Below, piece after piece: positions 7,566 to 16,863 of a DNA stretch of 32,894 nucleotides. The stretch is from Clostridium sp. UBA4548 (GTDB taxonomy: Bacteria; Bacillota; Clostridia; Clostridiales; Clostridiaceae): assembly GCF_002387895.1 (NCBI RefSeq), contig NZ_DGLI01000013.1:122222-155115 (forward strand), written 5' to 3'. Made by a program: the position numbers and the translations under genes. The notes beneath the pieces were generated by a model that was not told where the DNA came from, ran no database searches, and worked only from the letters and a program-made list of their open reading frames with translations. Within the stretch, counting starts at the first letter, position 1. The number at the start of each line of letters is the position of its first letter.

Positions 7566-8900
7566 ATGTCCGTAAATAACTATGATAAACCAAAAAGAAA
7601 AATGCAATCCAGTATTATTGCTATTATAACAATAGTAATAATAGCCTTGAGCTACTTTATATATTATAGATATCAGCAAAGTAAAACCATAATTCTACCT
7701 GTTGAAAACTATTTTATTGAGAGTAACACAGAGGGAATTAATCTGGTTGGAGAAAAGTGGCTTAAAGAATATATGGGTCAATATCAACAAAAGTATCTAC
7801 CTCGTAACAAGAAAATTATTAATTATACTATTGATAGCATTAATGTTTTAGAAAACAACATAATTCAAATAAACTTTTCAGTTGTTCCAAAGAAATTAAA
7901 TGAAAACCTAGCAGTTCTTTTAAATGGAGCAGTAAAAGAAGATAAAATACAATGTCAATGGGTTTTATGGTTTACAGAAAAACCAACTTCTAATGAAAAT
8001 AGTATTTATACTGTGACAAAGTTTCAAAGACCTGCAGGGTATGATTTAGAAAAATATAACACTAGTGGTGAAAAAGAAAAAGACGAATACAAAAATAAAT
8101 ATGTAAATGAAGTTCCGTATAAAGAACAAAAGTATACATATAAAATTCAAGATAGGATTTTATATGTTAGTTATGATAGTGGAAAGGCGTGGAAGGAAGT
8201 CCCTGTTTCTTTAGAAGCCTTAGTACAGGTTGGAGATGGGAAAGCTTATTACAATAAATTGCAAGAGGGAAGCTATGTGATTACTCCAGAAAAGACAGCT
8301 TTTATCTATGGTGGCTCCAGAGAAAGTGAGCTTATGATTACTTACACAGAAGACATGGGGGAAAATTGGAGTACAGCAAAAATCAACTCAGATTTAGATA
8401 GTGCAAGAGTGAGATTTTGTAGTTTTCCTAGTGTAAAAGTTGGCTATGCAATTGTAGCAGGTGGTAGAGCTATGTCTCAGGAAGGACAAAGTATTTATCA
8501 AACTACTGATGGTGGAACTACATGGAAAGAGATGGGGGCTGGACCAAGAACCAGTTTGTTATATTCCGGAGGATTCATAGATGAGAAGGTGGGGTTTATG
8601 AGTTATCCAAAAATTGAGGGAGCTGAAACAAATTTTTATAGAACAGAAGATGGCGGAAAGACCTTTGAGCCAATAGTATTACCTGTAGTTAAAGAACAGT
8701 GGATGGGAGTAACTTTGGAACCCTTTATTCAGCCAGAAATACCCTATGTTGAACAGGGCCAATTGTTTCTTTTGGTAGGGCAAGGAGAACAAGGGGATTT
8801 TAAAGGTGGTACTGTAATGGCAAAATATAAATCAAATGATGGAGGGAAAACCTGGGTATTTGTTCAGTTAGAAGATCATCCTATTGAAGAGATTGGATAA
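7566..8900 (+). CDS. Membrane-anchored Asp-box (BNR) beta-propeller protein
   Basis: A 444-residue protein of unknown function. Residues ~15-34 form one hydrophobic helix (SSIIAIITIVIIALSYFIYY) after a Lys/Arg-rich N-terminus, so the bulk is probably outside the cell. Five Asp-box or Asp-box-like motifs are visible: SYDSGKAWKE, TEDMGENWST, TTDGGTTWKE, TEDGGKTFEP and SNDGGKTWVF. These form propeller blades as in sialidases and YCF48/WD40-YVTN-like proteins, but no sialidase active-site arginine pattern is apparent. RBS AAGGAG at 7548-7553. It follows the GpsA-family gene by 36 bases. Confidence 0.75.
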   Translation: MSVNNYDKPKRKMQSSIIAIITIVIIALSYFIYYRYQQSKTIILPVENYFIESNTEGINLVGEKWLKEYMGQYQQKYLPRNKKIINYTIDSINVLENNIIQINFSVVPKKLNENLAVLLNGAVKEDKIQCQWVLWFTEKPTSNENSIYTVTKFQRPAGYDLEKYNTSGEKEKDEYKNKYVNEVPYKEQKYTYKIQDRILYVSYDSGKAWKEVPVSLEALVQVGDGKAYYNKLQEGSYVITPEKTAFIYGGSRESELMITYTEDMGENWSTAKINSDLDSARVRFCSFPSVKVGYAIVAGGRAMSQEGQSIYQTTDGGTTWKEMGAGPRTSLLYSGGFIDEKVGFMSYPKIEGAETNFYRTEDGGKTFEPIVLPVVKEQWMGVTLEPFIQPEIPYVEQGQLFLLVGQGEQGDFKGGTVMAKYKSNDGGKTWVFVQLEDHPIEEIG

Positions 8901-8925
8901 AATAAAGAGTTAATTTATTATTTTA

Positions 8926-8974
8926 AGGAACTAACTTCTTATCCCTACTACAAGGGAAGTAAGGTGGTTCCTTT
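8926..8974 (+). terminator. Nested hairpin, likely terminator
   Basis: AAGGAAC (8926-8932) pairs with GTTCCTT (8968-8974), enclosing a second stem built from CTTATCCCT and AGGGAAGTAAG. A weak T-rich stretch follows. It lies 25 bases after the propeller gene. Confidence 0.45.
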
Positions 8975-9076
8975 AATACTTTTAGAGCTTATGAATAAAT
9001 TTCAGATTATAAAGGAAGTAGAAATTTACCTTAACGCATATACTATAACAAATAAAATGTTAGGGTGAGTTCATTT

Positions 9077-9820
9077 ATGATAAATAATTTAGGGTTACTT
9101 AAGAGAGCATGTGTTAAATTCAGTTCAATAATAGTTATCTTAATTTATATAATATTTTTATACATAGATGTTATTACTAAAAGTTTGGGAAATGTGCATT
9201 CAATATATTTAAAGTACTCTGTTATTTTACTTTGCCTTATTATAACTCTACTCATAGGTAGTGATGGGCATAATAAAAGAGATACTTTTTTACTACAATT
9301 AGCTAGATTCTTAACTTTAATTGCAGACTATCATCTTTTGTTAAAGGATAATTATGAACTTGGAATTTTCTTCTTTTGTTTAGTTCAAGTAACTTATATA
9401 ATAAGGCATTCTCTTATGGGATATAAGAGTTACAGAAGTATTGTTTTCATTATTATAGCTTTAGGTTTAGCTTTGATAATTTCACTTAATATTAAACCTG
9501 AATATACTAATAGAAGGTTAATAGTATTTGCATTGGTTTATGCTGCATTTTTATTAACCAGTGTTTACTCAGCTTGCAGTCTCCTAAAGAGAGGTAAATA
9601 TACCCAAGAGGCTTCAGTATTAATAGCTTTAGGAATGGTCTTATTCTTTCTTTGTGACTTAAATGTAGGATTGCACACTATATTAGGAATGAGCTCACTA
9701 AGAACCATGATTTCTCCAAGAACTAGTTTTTTTGCTGGATATTTAGTTTGGTTATTTTATGCACCATCCCAAATGTTTTTAACTTGGAGTGGGTTTAAAA
9801 ATTTAAAAGATATATGGTGA
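9077..9820 (+). CDS. YhhN/TMEM86-type integral membrane protein
   Basis: A 247-residue polytopic membrane protein with about eight hydrophobic segments. LARFLTLIADYHLLL and LGIFFFCLVQVTYIIRH, then LGMVLFFLCDLNVGLH, match the conserved polar-in-membrane pattern of the YhhN family. Some members are lysoplasmalogenases, which hydrolyse the vinyl ether of lysoplasmalogens. Clostridia make plasmalogens, so that role is plausible but not shown here. The frame opens at GTG 9065, but TAGGGTGA at 9061-9068 serves as ribosome binding site for ATG 9077. Confidence 0.7.
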   Translation: MINNLGLLKRACVKFSSIIVILIYIIFLYIDVITKSLGNVHSIYLKYSVILLCLIITLLIGSDGHNKRDTFLLQLARFLTLIADYHLLLKDNYELGIFFFCLVQVTYIIRHSLMGYKSYRSIVFIIIALGLALIISLNIKPEYTNRRLIVFALVYAAFLLTSVYSACSLLKRGKYTQEASVLIALGMVLFFLCDLNVGLHTILGMSSLRTMISPRTSFFAGYLVWLFYAPSQMFLTWSGFKNLKDIW

Positions 9821-9942
9821 TACTTAATGAAAAACTTGTATAAACATGCAAGAAGTAAATACTAGGAAGAGGATAATTTAGTATTCTATCCATTACCGTT
9901 GTTATACATAAGGGTGATAACATAAGAGTTTTAAATAGTAAT

Positions 9943-9992
9943 AAAGCCATGAATAATAAAGAACTAACTTCTTCATTTATCCATGGTTTTTA
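9943..9992. terminator. Bidirectional terminator between convergent genes
   Basis: AAAGCCATGAATAA (9943-9956) pairs with TTATCCATGGTTTT (9977-9990) with one G-U pair and one mismatch. T-rich sequence follows on both strands. It separates the YhhN-type gene from the AraC-type gene. Confidence 0.55.
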
Positions 9993-10025
9993 TGATATTA
10001 AATTGGTTAATATTTCTTCTATGAC

Positions 10026-10062
10026 AATCTCATGTTTTAGTTCTACTGCAAAATATGAGATT
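10026..10062. repeat. 13-bp inverted repeat downstream of the AraC-type gene
   Basis: AATCTCATGTTTT (10026-10038) pairs with AAAATATGAGATT (10050-10062) with one G-U pair and an 11-base loop, 19 bases beyond the stop codon of the minus-strand gene. It probably forms part of its 3' end structure. Confidence 0.45.
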
Positions 10063-10080
10063 CACAGGAAAAATCCCACA

Positions 10081-10974
10081 TTATTTTTTTATTATTGGTA
10101 CATAGATATCCATGGAAAGTTTTTCATACTCCCAAGGGTGACAACGTTCATCATAAAATTCAAAATCTAATTTTGAATCATCAATTTCATAATCTGAGTT
10201 TGGAAGCCATTCTTCAAGAATATATTTCCAAGTACCTTCAATTGAGACAACAAAATTTTCATCTTCAACGGTAGGTGTAGTGAAAACAGCGTAAGTTGCC
10301 TTAGGGACTTCCAGATCATACATATCTTCCTTAGCATTTATAAAGTCAGTAACCTCCACCCCTAATACGTAAGAAAATTCGTCTGAATCTAGATTAGTGT
10401 TTACGCAAATTCCATATTCTCCGTGCTTTACAGTGTTTTGAGAAGCATATAAGTTTTTCTCAGCATCTCCAGTACTACATTTATCCCAAAAGGCAGGAAT
10501 ATCTCTTGAGTGAGCATTGTTTTTTAAGGTAGTTTCAAATTTATAACCAACAACTTTAAAAGCCTGTTTCTCAATTATTTTAGGTTCCATTATAACCCCT
10601 CCAATTTTAATTTCTTTTAATTTCTTTAAGTCAACTCTTTGAGGCATTGTTATAGGGGCGTGAATTCGATAAAAATTTGGAGCATATCCAAAATATTTTT
10701 TAAAGGCCTTAGTAAAACCAGCATGGGTTTCAAAACCATAATTTAAAGCAATATCTAATACTTTTCCTCCATTACTTAGTTCATATAAAGCAAATTGAAG
10801 CTTTCGTTTTGTAACATAATTCATTATGGTTACACCAACAATATCTCGAAAGATTCTATAAAAGTGATAAGATGAAAATCCAGCAAAGCTTGCTAATTCT
10901 TCACCAGTAAGTTTTTCTGTTATATGATTATCTATATAGTCTAATACCTTTTGAGTTATATCAATATAATCCAT
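10081..10974 (-). CDS. AraC family regulator with GyrI-like effector-binding domain
   Basis: A 297-residue regulator. Residues ~1-105 contain two AraC helix-turn-helix units: TGEELASFAGFSSYHFYRIF, and KVLDIALNYGFETHAGFTKA followed by FKKYFGYAPNFYR. The C-terminal ~160 residues (from IMEPKIIEKQAFKVVGYK to the end) form a GyrI-like/SOUL small-molecule-binding domain with the usual ...AVFTTPTVEDEN... and EFYDERCHPWEYEKLSMDIYVP strands. Such proteins (Rob, BmrR-type logic) bind lipophilic drugs or metabolites and activate efflux or stress genes. The frame opens at 10986, but that ATG is part of TGGAGG, the ribosome binding site of ATG 10974. Target genes are not adjacent. Confidence 0.88.
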   Translation of the reverse strand: MDYIDITQKVLDYIDNHITEKLTGEELASFAGFSSYHFYRIFRDIVGVTIMNYVTKRKLQFALYELSNGGKVLDIALNYGFETHAGFTKAFKKYFGYAPNFYRIHAPITMPQRVDLKKLKEIKIGGVIMEPKIIEKQAFKVVGYKFETTLKNNAHSRDIPAFWDKCSTGDAEKNLYASQNTVKHGEYGICVNTNLDSDEFSYVLGVEVTDFINAKEDMYDLEVPKATYAVFTTPTVEDENFVVSIEGTWKYILEEWLPNSDYEIDDSKLDFEFYDERCHPWEYEKLSMDIYVPIIKK

Positions 10975-11240
10975 TGAGGCCTCCATTAATTAAGATTATT
11001 TCAGTACTGTAAATATATTGTATCATATAGGTAGGTATAGTTCTTTTCCTATTTTGCTAATATTTAAGAAGTATATCATTTTACTAAACTATAAGTTAAG
11101 CTCCATTGATATATTTGTATGGAATGTTCTTAAATTTCTGATATAATGTAAGCAAATACAGAAATTTATTTAGTACAGAAATTTTATTGTATTTAAATAT
11201 ATATAAATTTGTAATAAGAACAAAGTTAGGAGGCGTCTTT

Positions 11241-12272
11241 ATGCTGGATTTGATTAAAAAGGCAGAAGAAATACATCAGTTGATCAAGGAAGAAATAGTT
11301 TCCTTATTAAATAGCAATGAGTATGACAAGGAGCTTTTTGAAGCTGCTGATAGAGTAAGAAGAAAGTATGTTGGAGATGAGGTTCATTTAAGAGGATTAA
11401 TTGAGTTTACAAATATATGTAAGAGAAACTGTCTTTACTGTGGACTTAGAGCACAGAATAGTAACATAAAAAGATATAGACTTCAACCAGAGGAAATCGT
11501 TGATTTAGCTAAAAAGGCTGTTGGTTATGGTTACAAGACGTTAGTGCTTCAAGGTGGGGAAGATGATTATTATAATGTGGAGAGAATGACTTATATAATT
11601 AAGGAGATTAAAAAGCTTAATGTAGCAATGACTCTAAGTCTTGGAGAAAAGACCACTGAGGAATATAAAGCTTATAAGGAGGCTGGAGCAGACAGATACT
11701 TATTAAGAATTGAAACTACAGATAAGAAGCTTTATGAAGATATGGACCCAGGTATGAGTCATGAAGAGAGGATTAGATGTCTTGAGGATTTAAAGGCACT
11801 AGATTTTGAGGTTGGTACAGGCTGTTTAGTTGGACTTCCAAACCAGACTATGGAATCTCTTGCAGAAGATATACTATTCTTTAAAAGCATTAATGCAGAT
11901 ATGATTGGAATAGGACCTTTCATACCTAACGAAGATACTCCACTGAAAGGTGAAAAGGGCGGAGATTTTACTGTTAGCTTAAAAGTTATGGCAATTACAA
12001 GGTTACTACTTCCAGATATAAACATTCCAGCTACAACTGCTATGGAGTCTTTAAATAAGCAGGGAAGAATTATTGCACTTCAAAGTGGAGCAAATGTAGT
12101 TATGCCTAATGTTACTGAAGGAGAGTATAGAAAGCTTTATGCTCTTTATCCAGGGAAGATTTGTGTTAATGATACTCCAGGTCATTGCAGAAGTTGTATT
12201 ACCGGAAAGATAAATGGTATTGGAAGAAGAGTTTCAGGAGAATATGGATTTAGAAATAAGCATAAAAATTAA
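11241..12272 (+). CDS. hydE: [FeFe]-hydrogenase H-cluster maturase HydE
   Basis: A 343-residue radical SAM enzyme of the BioB-like group required to build the di-iron site of [FeFe]-hydrogenase. The radical SAM motif is CKRNCLYC (Cys60, 64, 67). A second cysteine set CX7CX2C (Cys308, 316, 319) matches the accessory cluster motif of HydE. Other signatures are RGLIEFTN just before the cluster, LVLQGGED, GTGCLVGLPNQT and DMIGIGPFIPNEDTPL. The frame is open from 11187, but AGGAGG at 11228-11233 places the start at ATG 11241. HydF, HydG and a hydrogenase are not in the window. It implies a hydrogen-evolving anaerobe. Confidence 0.93.
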   Translation: MLDLIKKAEEIHQLIKEEIVSLLNSNEYDKELFEAADRVRRKYVGDEVHLRGLIEFTNICKRNCLYCGLRAQNSNIKRYRLQPEEIVDLAKKAVGYGYKTLVLQGGEDDYYNVERMTYIIKEIKKLNVAMTLSLGEKTTEEYKAYKEAGADRYLLRIETTDKKLYEDMDPGMSHEERIRCLEDLKALDFEVGTGCLVGLPNQTMESLAEDILFFKSINADMIGIGPFIPNEDTPLKGEKGGDFTVSLKVMAITRLLLPDINIPATTAMESLNKQGRIIALQSGANVVMPNVTEGEYRKLYALYPGKICVNDTPGHCRSCITGKINGIGRRVSGEYGFRNKHKN

Positions 12273-12578
12273 ATTTCATGAGTTCTTAAAAAAATAAGCT
12301 ACAATGAAATATATTTACCAATAAAAAAGGAGATGGACTTATCACCATCTCCTTAAAATTTACCCAAAATTATTAAAATTAGTATTATAAGGAACCAAAA
12401 ACAAGACTTAACTTATACATTAATCTTACATGGGTTCCCTTAAGGCTTTGGGGAATGAACAAAATACATTCTCACCTTGGAAGTCTAAAGTAAACTATAT
12501 ATCTGTAATAAAAATTATCAAGGATTTTATCTGTATATTTTGATTAATCTTGTTGATACATTCAGTAGTTATTCTATG
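12273..12578. other. Intergenic region between hydE and the beta-propeller gene
   Basis: Besides the terminator at 12327-12354 it holds a loose inverted repeat, GGAACC near 12391 with GGTTCC near 12434, and no ORF with a ribosome binding site. Nothing else recognised. Confidence 0.4.
12327..12354 (+). terminator. Intrinsic terminator after hydE
   Basis: AAGGAGATGG (12327-12336) and CCATCTCCTT (12345-12354) form a perfect 10-bp stem, preceded by six A and followed by AAAATTT. It can act for both converging genes. Confidence 0.65.
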
Positions 12579-14054
12579 CTATAAACAATCTCGATAACAT
12601 GGACCTTGGGGTTCAGATCTCCAAACCTCACAACCTTCATAAGGATTTGCTGTTCCTACATAAAGTCTGCCATCATCAGCTGAGAAGAGTTTTCTAATCC
12701 CATAGTTCTTAGGATTACAAAGACCGTTTAAAGAAACGGGTAGCCAACATTCTCCACTTTCAGAAACCCATAGGTCGCCTCCCATAGTTGGAAGTGACCT
12801 TAAAATAAATCTTAGTATAGCTTTTATTATAGGAATAAGATTACCCAAGTTTTCTTCATTTAAGGAAGGAAGGGTTAAATTATTTGGTAAAACTATATCT
12901 AAGGCAGGTGGATTATTTCTTAGAAGTTCTATTATATCATCTAAATTGCTAATTATAGATAAAATAATAGTAGGAATAAGCACTGACCAATCCCAAGTAC
13001 CGCAATAAAGCTTACCGTTATATTCTTCTAATTGCCAGCAGTAGGCATTGGAAATGAATCCAAAACCAGCTGGAATTCTTGGATTTCTAATACCATCAGT
13101 TGTAGGGTTAGTAGGGGATAGTGGTGTACTTCCAACTACTACTTCCCATCTATCGTTTTTACATACTCTTATCAAATCAAAGCCCTTTGGAGGGATTATC
13201 CTTGGATTAGAAGGAGTACTTGCTATACTGTAAATACCAAACCAAATTCCAGTACCTACATATAGGTGACCCTTAAAGGCTTTCATGCTAAGCGCATGTT
13301 CATTATAAGCATCTCCAGCACCTTTATCCACAACTAATTTCCATTGATTCTCTATGGGGTCATACCCTCTAGTGCGCCAAACTTCGAAACCTCCTGGTCT
13401 TGAGGTTCCAAGATAAAGATGACCATTAAAGGATTCCATAGAAGCTATTTCTCCTCTTGGATTGTCCACAGTGCCACCAAAGGTCACTCTACGCCAACCA
13501 GCTAGGGGATTTTCTGTTTCATATAAAATAGTTTCATCGCTGCCACCTAAGCCAGTCATAACTCCCATAAAAAGTCTACCATTGTGAACTATCATAGCTC
13601 TTACGGTATTTCCAGCTGAAAGACCAGTATTTGCTTGTATCCAATCGGTGCCATTCTCACTGACTAAAATATTTAAACCAGTAAAGTTTCCTCCAGCAGC
13701 AACAAGAATTTCTCTTCCATCCCTTAGAGTATAGTTAATCATAAATCTAAAGCCGTTACTAAAATTTTCAGGAGTTGACTTAAAAACTCTTTCCCAAGGT
13801 TCATTTCCATTTTTATTATAGCGCCAAATTTCCGCATTCATATCAGGTGGAAGAACTGGAATAAAAGCTTTTGGAACTCTATCTGGTGGAATATTAAAAA
13901 CTCCTACCGCAACCGAGAATACTATATTTCTTCCTGTACCAACATAAATATAATCACCTAATTCAGACATTGACCAAGCGTAGTTGTTTTGCTGACCAAG
14001 AACTGGATCTGGATAAAACCCGTTATAGGGGGTGATTTTATTTAATCCTATCAT
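12579..14054 (-). CDS. Cytoplasmic beta-propeller protein of unknown function
   Basis: A 491-residue protein built from repeated propeller blades marked by G-x-[LI]-[YF]-[VLMC]-G: YIYVGTG, RLFMGVMTG, HLYLGTSRPGGFEVWR, HLYVGTG, KLYCGTWDWS and RLYVGTANPYEGCEVWR. EVWR/EIWR strands recur four times or more. There is no signal peptide or membrane anchor at the N-terminus. One blade near the C-terminus is interrupted by a ~65-residue insert rich in Ile/Leu/Asn (WSVLIPTIILSIISNLDDII onward), which is amphipathic rather than a clear transmembrane helix. RBS AAGGAG lies 8 bases before the ATG. No enzyme motif recognised. It is divergent from the SPFH operon. Confidence 0.7.
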   Translation of the reverse strand: MIGLNKITPYNGFYPDPVLGQQNNYAWSMSELGDYIYVGTGRNIVFSVAVGVFNIPPDRVPKAFIPVLPPDMNAEIWRYNKNGNEPWERVFKSTPENFSNGFRFMINYTLRDGREILVAAGGNFTGLNILVSENGTDWIQANTGLSAGNTVRAMIVHNGRLFMGVMTGLGGSDETILYETENPLAGWRRVTFGGTVDNPRGEIASMESFNGHLYLGTSRPGGFEVWRTRGYDPIENQWKLVVDKGAGDAYNEHALSMKAFKGHLYVGTGIWFGIYSIASTPSNPRIIPPKGFDLIRVCKNDRWEVVVGSTPLSPTNPTTDGIRNPRIPAGFGFISNAYCWQLEEYNGKLYCGTWDWSVLIPTIILSIISNLDDIIELLRNNPPALDIVLPNNLTLPSLNEENLGNLIPIIKAILRFILRSLPTMGGDLWVSESGECWLPVSLNGLCNPKNYGIRKLFSADDGRLYVGTANPYEGCEVWRSEPQGPCYRDCL

Positions 14055-14189
14055 AGTATTAACTCCTTATTATAAAATTTTTTATGCTTGTACCATGTTG
14101 TAATATATTATATGTGTAAATGTAATTTCAGTGACAAAGAAGGTTACTGTAAGAGCTACAAAATATAAAAGCATTAATAAGGTAGTTTA

Positions 14190-14198
14190 TGATATAAT
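14190..14198 (+). promoter_or_regulatory. Extended -10 element before the SPFH operon
   Basis: TGATATAAT at 14190-14198 is an extended -10 (TGn-TATAAT) about 120 bases before the first gene. No convincing -35 is present at the correct spacing, so the promoter may be activator dependent or use only the extended -10. Confidence 0.4.
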
Positions 14199-14316
14199 TA
14201 ATTGTAAGATTTTTTAGATTTAAGTATTTTATGGATAAATAAAAGTAGTATTTCATATTAATATTACTAGTAATTATAGGAAAATGTTATTTATATTTGG
14301 AAAGGAAGATAAATTC

Positions 14317-15804
14317 ATGGGTATTTTTAAAGCAGCTATTAGTTCAATTGGAGGGACCTTTGCAGATCAGTGGCTTGAAACCATTGAACCTGAACAAATG
14401 GATAATTCCACCTTGGCTTCTTATGGAGTTTTTGTTAGAAAGGGAGATTGGCGTAGTTCAAATAGAAGAGGCAGTGAAGATGTGATCTCCAATGGATCAA
14501 TTATACATGTGCCTGAAAATGTATTTATGCTTTTAGTTGATGGAGGAAGAATTATTTCAGCGACAGATGAACCAGGGTATTATGAAGTTGATAACTCTAG
14601 TTCCCCATCTATATTCTTTCAATCAGAACATGGGGCCGAAATTTCGGAATATGGAAATTCAGTTGGAGGAGCTATTCAAAGATCTGAGGGATTAATGAAT
14701 ACTTTAAGAGATTCTTGGGAACGTTTTAAGTTTGGCGGCATAACCCCAGTAAAGCAAAGGGTTATTTATATAAATAAACAAGAAATTCCTAATATTAGAT
14801 TTGGAACAAGAAATCCAGTTTCTTATACTGATAGGGTATTAGTACCAGGAAGAGTAGTACCATGTAAGGTTACATCCTTTGGAACATACTCAATAAAAAT
14901 AGGAGACCCTATACTTTTTTATACCGAAGTTTGTAGCAAGTCAGGAAAGAGTACTCTTACAACTAGTCATATGGCAGAACAATATTTAAATGAATTTTTA
15001 CAAGCATATACTACTGCTCTAGCAAGTTTAGCTGGAAACCATGTACTAGTTTCAGATATAGCAACAAAAACCATGGAGCTTGGCCAGTATATGGCTGAAG
15101 TTTTAGATAAAGAATGGCTTACTAATAGAGGTTTCTATATCCATAGTGTGGGTATTGCTGGAATATCCTTTGATGAGAAAACAGATAGCTTACTTGAAAA
15201 GTATGCAAATGACTCTATATTATTTGATCCAAATGCAAGAGCAGCTCGTATGACAGGAAGTCTTGCTTCTGGGTTAGAGGCAGCAGGGGCTAATGAGGGA
15301 GGAGCCATGCTAGGATTCGCAGGAATGTCTATGGGCATTAATGCTAGTAATGCCATGGGAACTATGAATAATCAGCAAGTGGTGAATCAACAAAGTAATA
15401 TTACATCAACACCATTAGGTGGATGGACGTGTACTTGCGGAAATAACATGGCTCCTGAAGCTAACTTTTGTTTTAAATGTGGAGCTAAGAAAGCTGTTAA
15501 GAAGCTTAATGAAGAAAATGGATGGCAATGTAGTTGTGGAAGAAAAGTTAGTGAAGGTATGTTCTGCCCAAGTTGTGGATCTAAGAGACCAGAAGATAAG
15601 AAGTGGACTTGCTCCTGTGGCAAGGTAACAGAAGACTTGTTTTGCTCTAACTGTGGTAGAAAGAAGCCCGATAGCTCAGCAAAAGAAGTAAGGTTTAAAT
15701 GCAATAAGTGTGGATGGGTTCCAGAAAACCCTAAAAACTCACCTGCCTTTTGTCCAAAGTGTGGAGATAAATTTGATGATGCAGATAAGCAATTCAATAG
15801 CTAG
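14317..15804 (+). CDS. SPFH-domain protein with four C-terminal zinc ribbons (YdjI-like)
   Basis: A 495-residue protein. Residues ~1-330 form an SPFH/virion-core-like domain (DQWLETIEPEQMDNSTLASY near the start; KQRVIYINKQEIPNIRFGTR; FYTEVCS). A Gly/Ala/Met-rich hinge follows, and then four zinc ribbons with CxC or CxxC pairs: CTCGNN...CFKCG, CSCGRK...CPSCG, CSCGKV...CSNCG and CNKCG...CPKCG. SPFH proteins scaffold membrane microdomains. The frame opens at 14284, but AAAGGAAG at 14301-14308 marks ATG 14317. It is followed 21 bases later by a zinc-ribbon membrane protein and then a TPM protein, matching the Bacillus YdjI, YdjG and YdjH set. Confidence 0.83.
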   Translation: MGIFKAAISSIGGTFADQWLETIEPEQMDNSTLASYGVFVRKGDWRSSNRRGSEDVISNGSIIHVPENVFMLLVDGGRIISATDEPGYYEVDNSSSPSIFFQSEHGAEISEYGNSVGGAIQRSEGLMNTLRDSWERFKFGGITPVKQRVIYINKQEIPNIRFGTRNPVSYTDRVLVPGRVVPCKVTSFGTYSIKIGDPILFYTEVCSKSGKSTLTTSHMAEQYLNEFLQAYTTALASLAGNHVLVSDIATKTMELGQYMAEVLDKEWLTNRGFYIHSVGIAGISFDEKTDSLLEKYANDSILFDPNARAARMTGSLASGLEAAGANEGGAMLGFAGMSMGINASNAMGTMNNQQVVNQQSNITSTPLGGWTCTCGNNMAPEANFCFKCGAKKAVKKLNEENGWQCSCGRKVSEGMFCPSCGSKRPEDKKWTCSCGKVTEDLFCSNCGRKKPDSSAKEVRFKCNKCGWVPENPKNSPAFCPKCGDKFDDADKQFNS

Positions 15805-15825
15805 AAATTTGTGAGGAGAGTTATA

Positions 15826-16863
15826 ATGAGTTCAGTAAAAGAGTATAAGTGTCTCAGTTGTAAAGCAGGGTTGGAATTTCACCCTCCAACTCAGAATTGG
15901 AAATGTAATTATTGTTTTAGTGAATTTACAAAAGAGCAGCTTGATGATGCGTATCAGCAAGAAGAAAGTAAAACACCAGAGGAGGATAATCTTGAGTTAG
16001 ATTCCTATAAGTGCACAAGTTGTGGAGCAGAACTAATTGCAGATGGCACCACTTCTGCTACCTTTTGTTTGTATTGTAAAAGCCCAACTATTATCAAGAG
16101 TAGATTTTCAGGCAAGTTTAAGCCTAAAAACTTAATTCCCTTTAGATTAACTCAAGAAGAAGCTAGAGATATTTATAAAGAGTGGATTGGAAAACGTAGA
16201 TTTGTACCGGATGAATTTAAAGGAAAAAGGGAAATTGATAAGATAACAGGAATATATGCTCCCTTTTGGCTTTTTGATTGTCATGTAGAGGGAGTTATTA
16301 ATGGAGAGGGAACTACGGTAAGCTCTTGGTCTGACGGTGAATATAGGTATACTAACACTAGATATTATAGAGTTTTTCGTAGAGGAAATGCAGAATATCA
16401 CAAAGTTCCTGTGGATGCCTCAAAAAAGTTAGATGATAAGTTCATGCATTTAATTGAGCCATATAATTATGAGGATTTGAAGGATTTTTCTATGCAATAT
16501 ATGTCAGGATTTATGGCTGAAAAATATGATGTGGAAGCATGGGAGGCCAGAGGGGTTTTAAAGGAAAGAGTTGAGGATTACTTTCAGGAAAGATTAAAAA
16601 ATACTGTGGATGGATATGCAACTTACTCTACTAGAAGTAGTGATGTAAATATATCTAATGCTAATGAGGACTACTCTATGTTACCTATATATCTGTTAAT
16701 AAATAAATATAAGGGAAAAGAACATGTGTTTATGGTTAATGGTCAAACAGGTAAAGTGGTTGGAGATACTCCTATTAGTGTGAAAAAACAAGTGGTTTTT
16801 GCTGGAATTATATTTTTTGCAGTATGGATGATAGCTGTGTTTGGAGGTGCTTTATTTGTTTAA
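15826..16863 (+). CDS. TFIIB-type zinc-ribbon membrane protein (YdjG-like)
   Basis: A 345-residue protein. Two zinc ribbons open it: CLSC-x(13)-CNYC and CTSC-x(13)-CLYC (residues ~8-78). A middle region of about 230 residues contains YAPFWLFDCHVEG, the typical inner domain of these proteins. A single C-terminal transmembrane helix (VVFAGIIFFAVWMIAVFGGA) would anchor it with the ribbons in the cytosol. GAGGAG at 15813-15818 selects ATG 15826. In Bacillus, YdjG together with YdjH recruits the SPFH protein YdjI to the membrane; the adjacent SPFH and TPM genes argue for the same complex here. Confidence 0.82.
   Translation: MSSVKEYKCLSCKAGLEFHPPTQNWKCNYCFSEFTKEQLDDAYQQEESKTPEEDNLELDSYKCTSCGAELIADGTTSATFCLYCKSPTIIKSRFSGKFKPKNLIPFRLTQEEARDIYKEWIGKRRFVPDEFKGKREIDKITGIYAPFWLFDCHVEGVINGEGTTVSSWSDGEYRYTNTRYYRVFRRGNAEYHKVPVDASKKLDDKFMHLIEPYNYEDLKDFSMQYMSGFMAEKYDVEAWEARGVLKERVEDYFQERLKNTVDGYATYSTRSSDVNISNANEDYSMLPIYLLINKYKGKEHVFMVNGQTGKVVGDTPISVKKQVVFAGIIFFAVWMIAVFGGALFV

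Noticed and set aside
12389..12441. Regulatory RNA after hydE from the GGAACC/GGTTCC repeat
   Set aside because: Only six to seven pairs with a 35-base loop and no other conserved feature; it is in a convergent region where terminators suffice.
16841..16855. Upstream TTG start for the TPM protein
   Set aside because: The TTG at 16841 overlaps the GGAGGTG ribosome binding site and has none of its own; TTG 16856 is correctly spaced.
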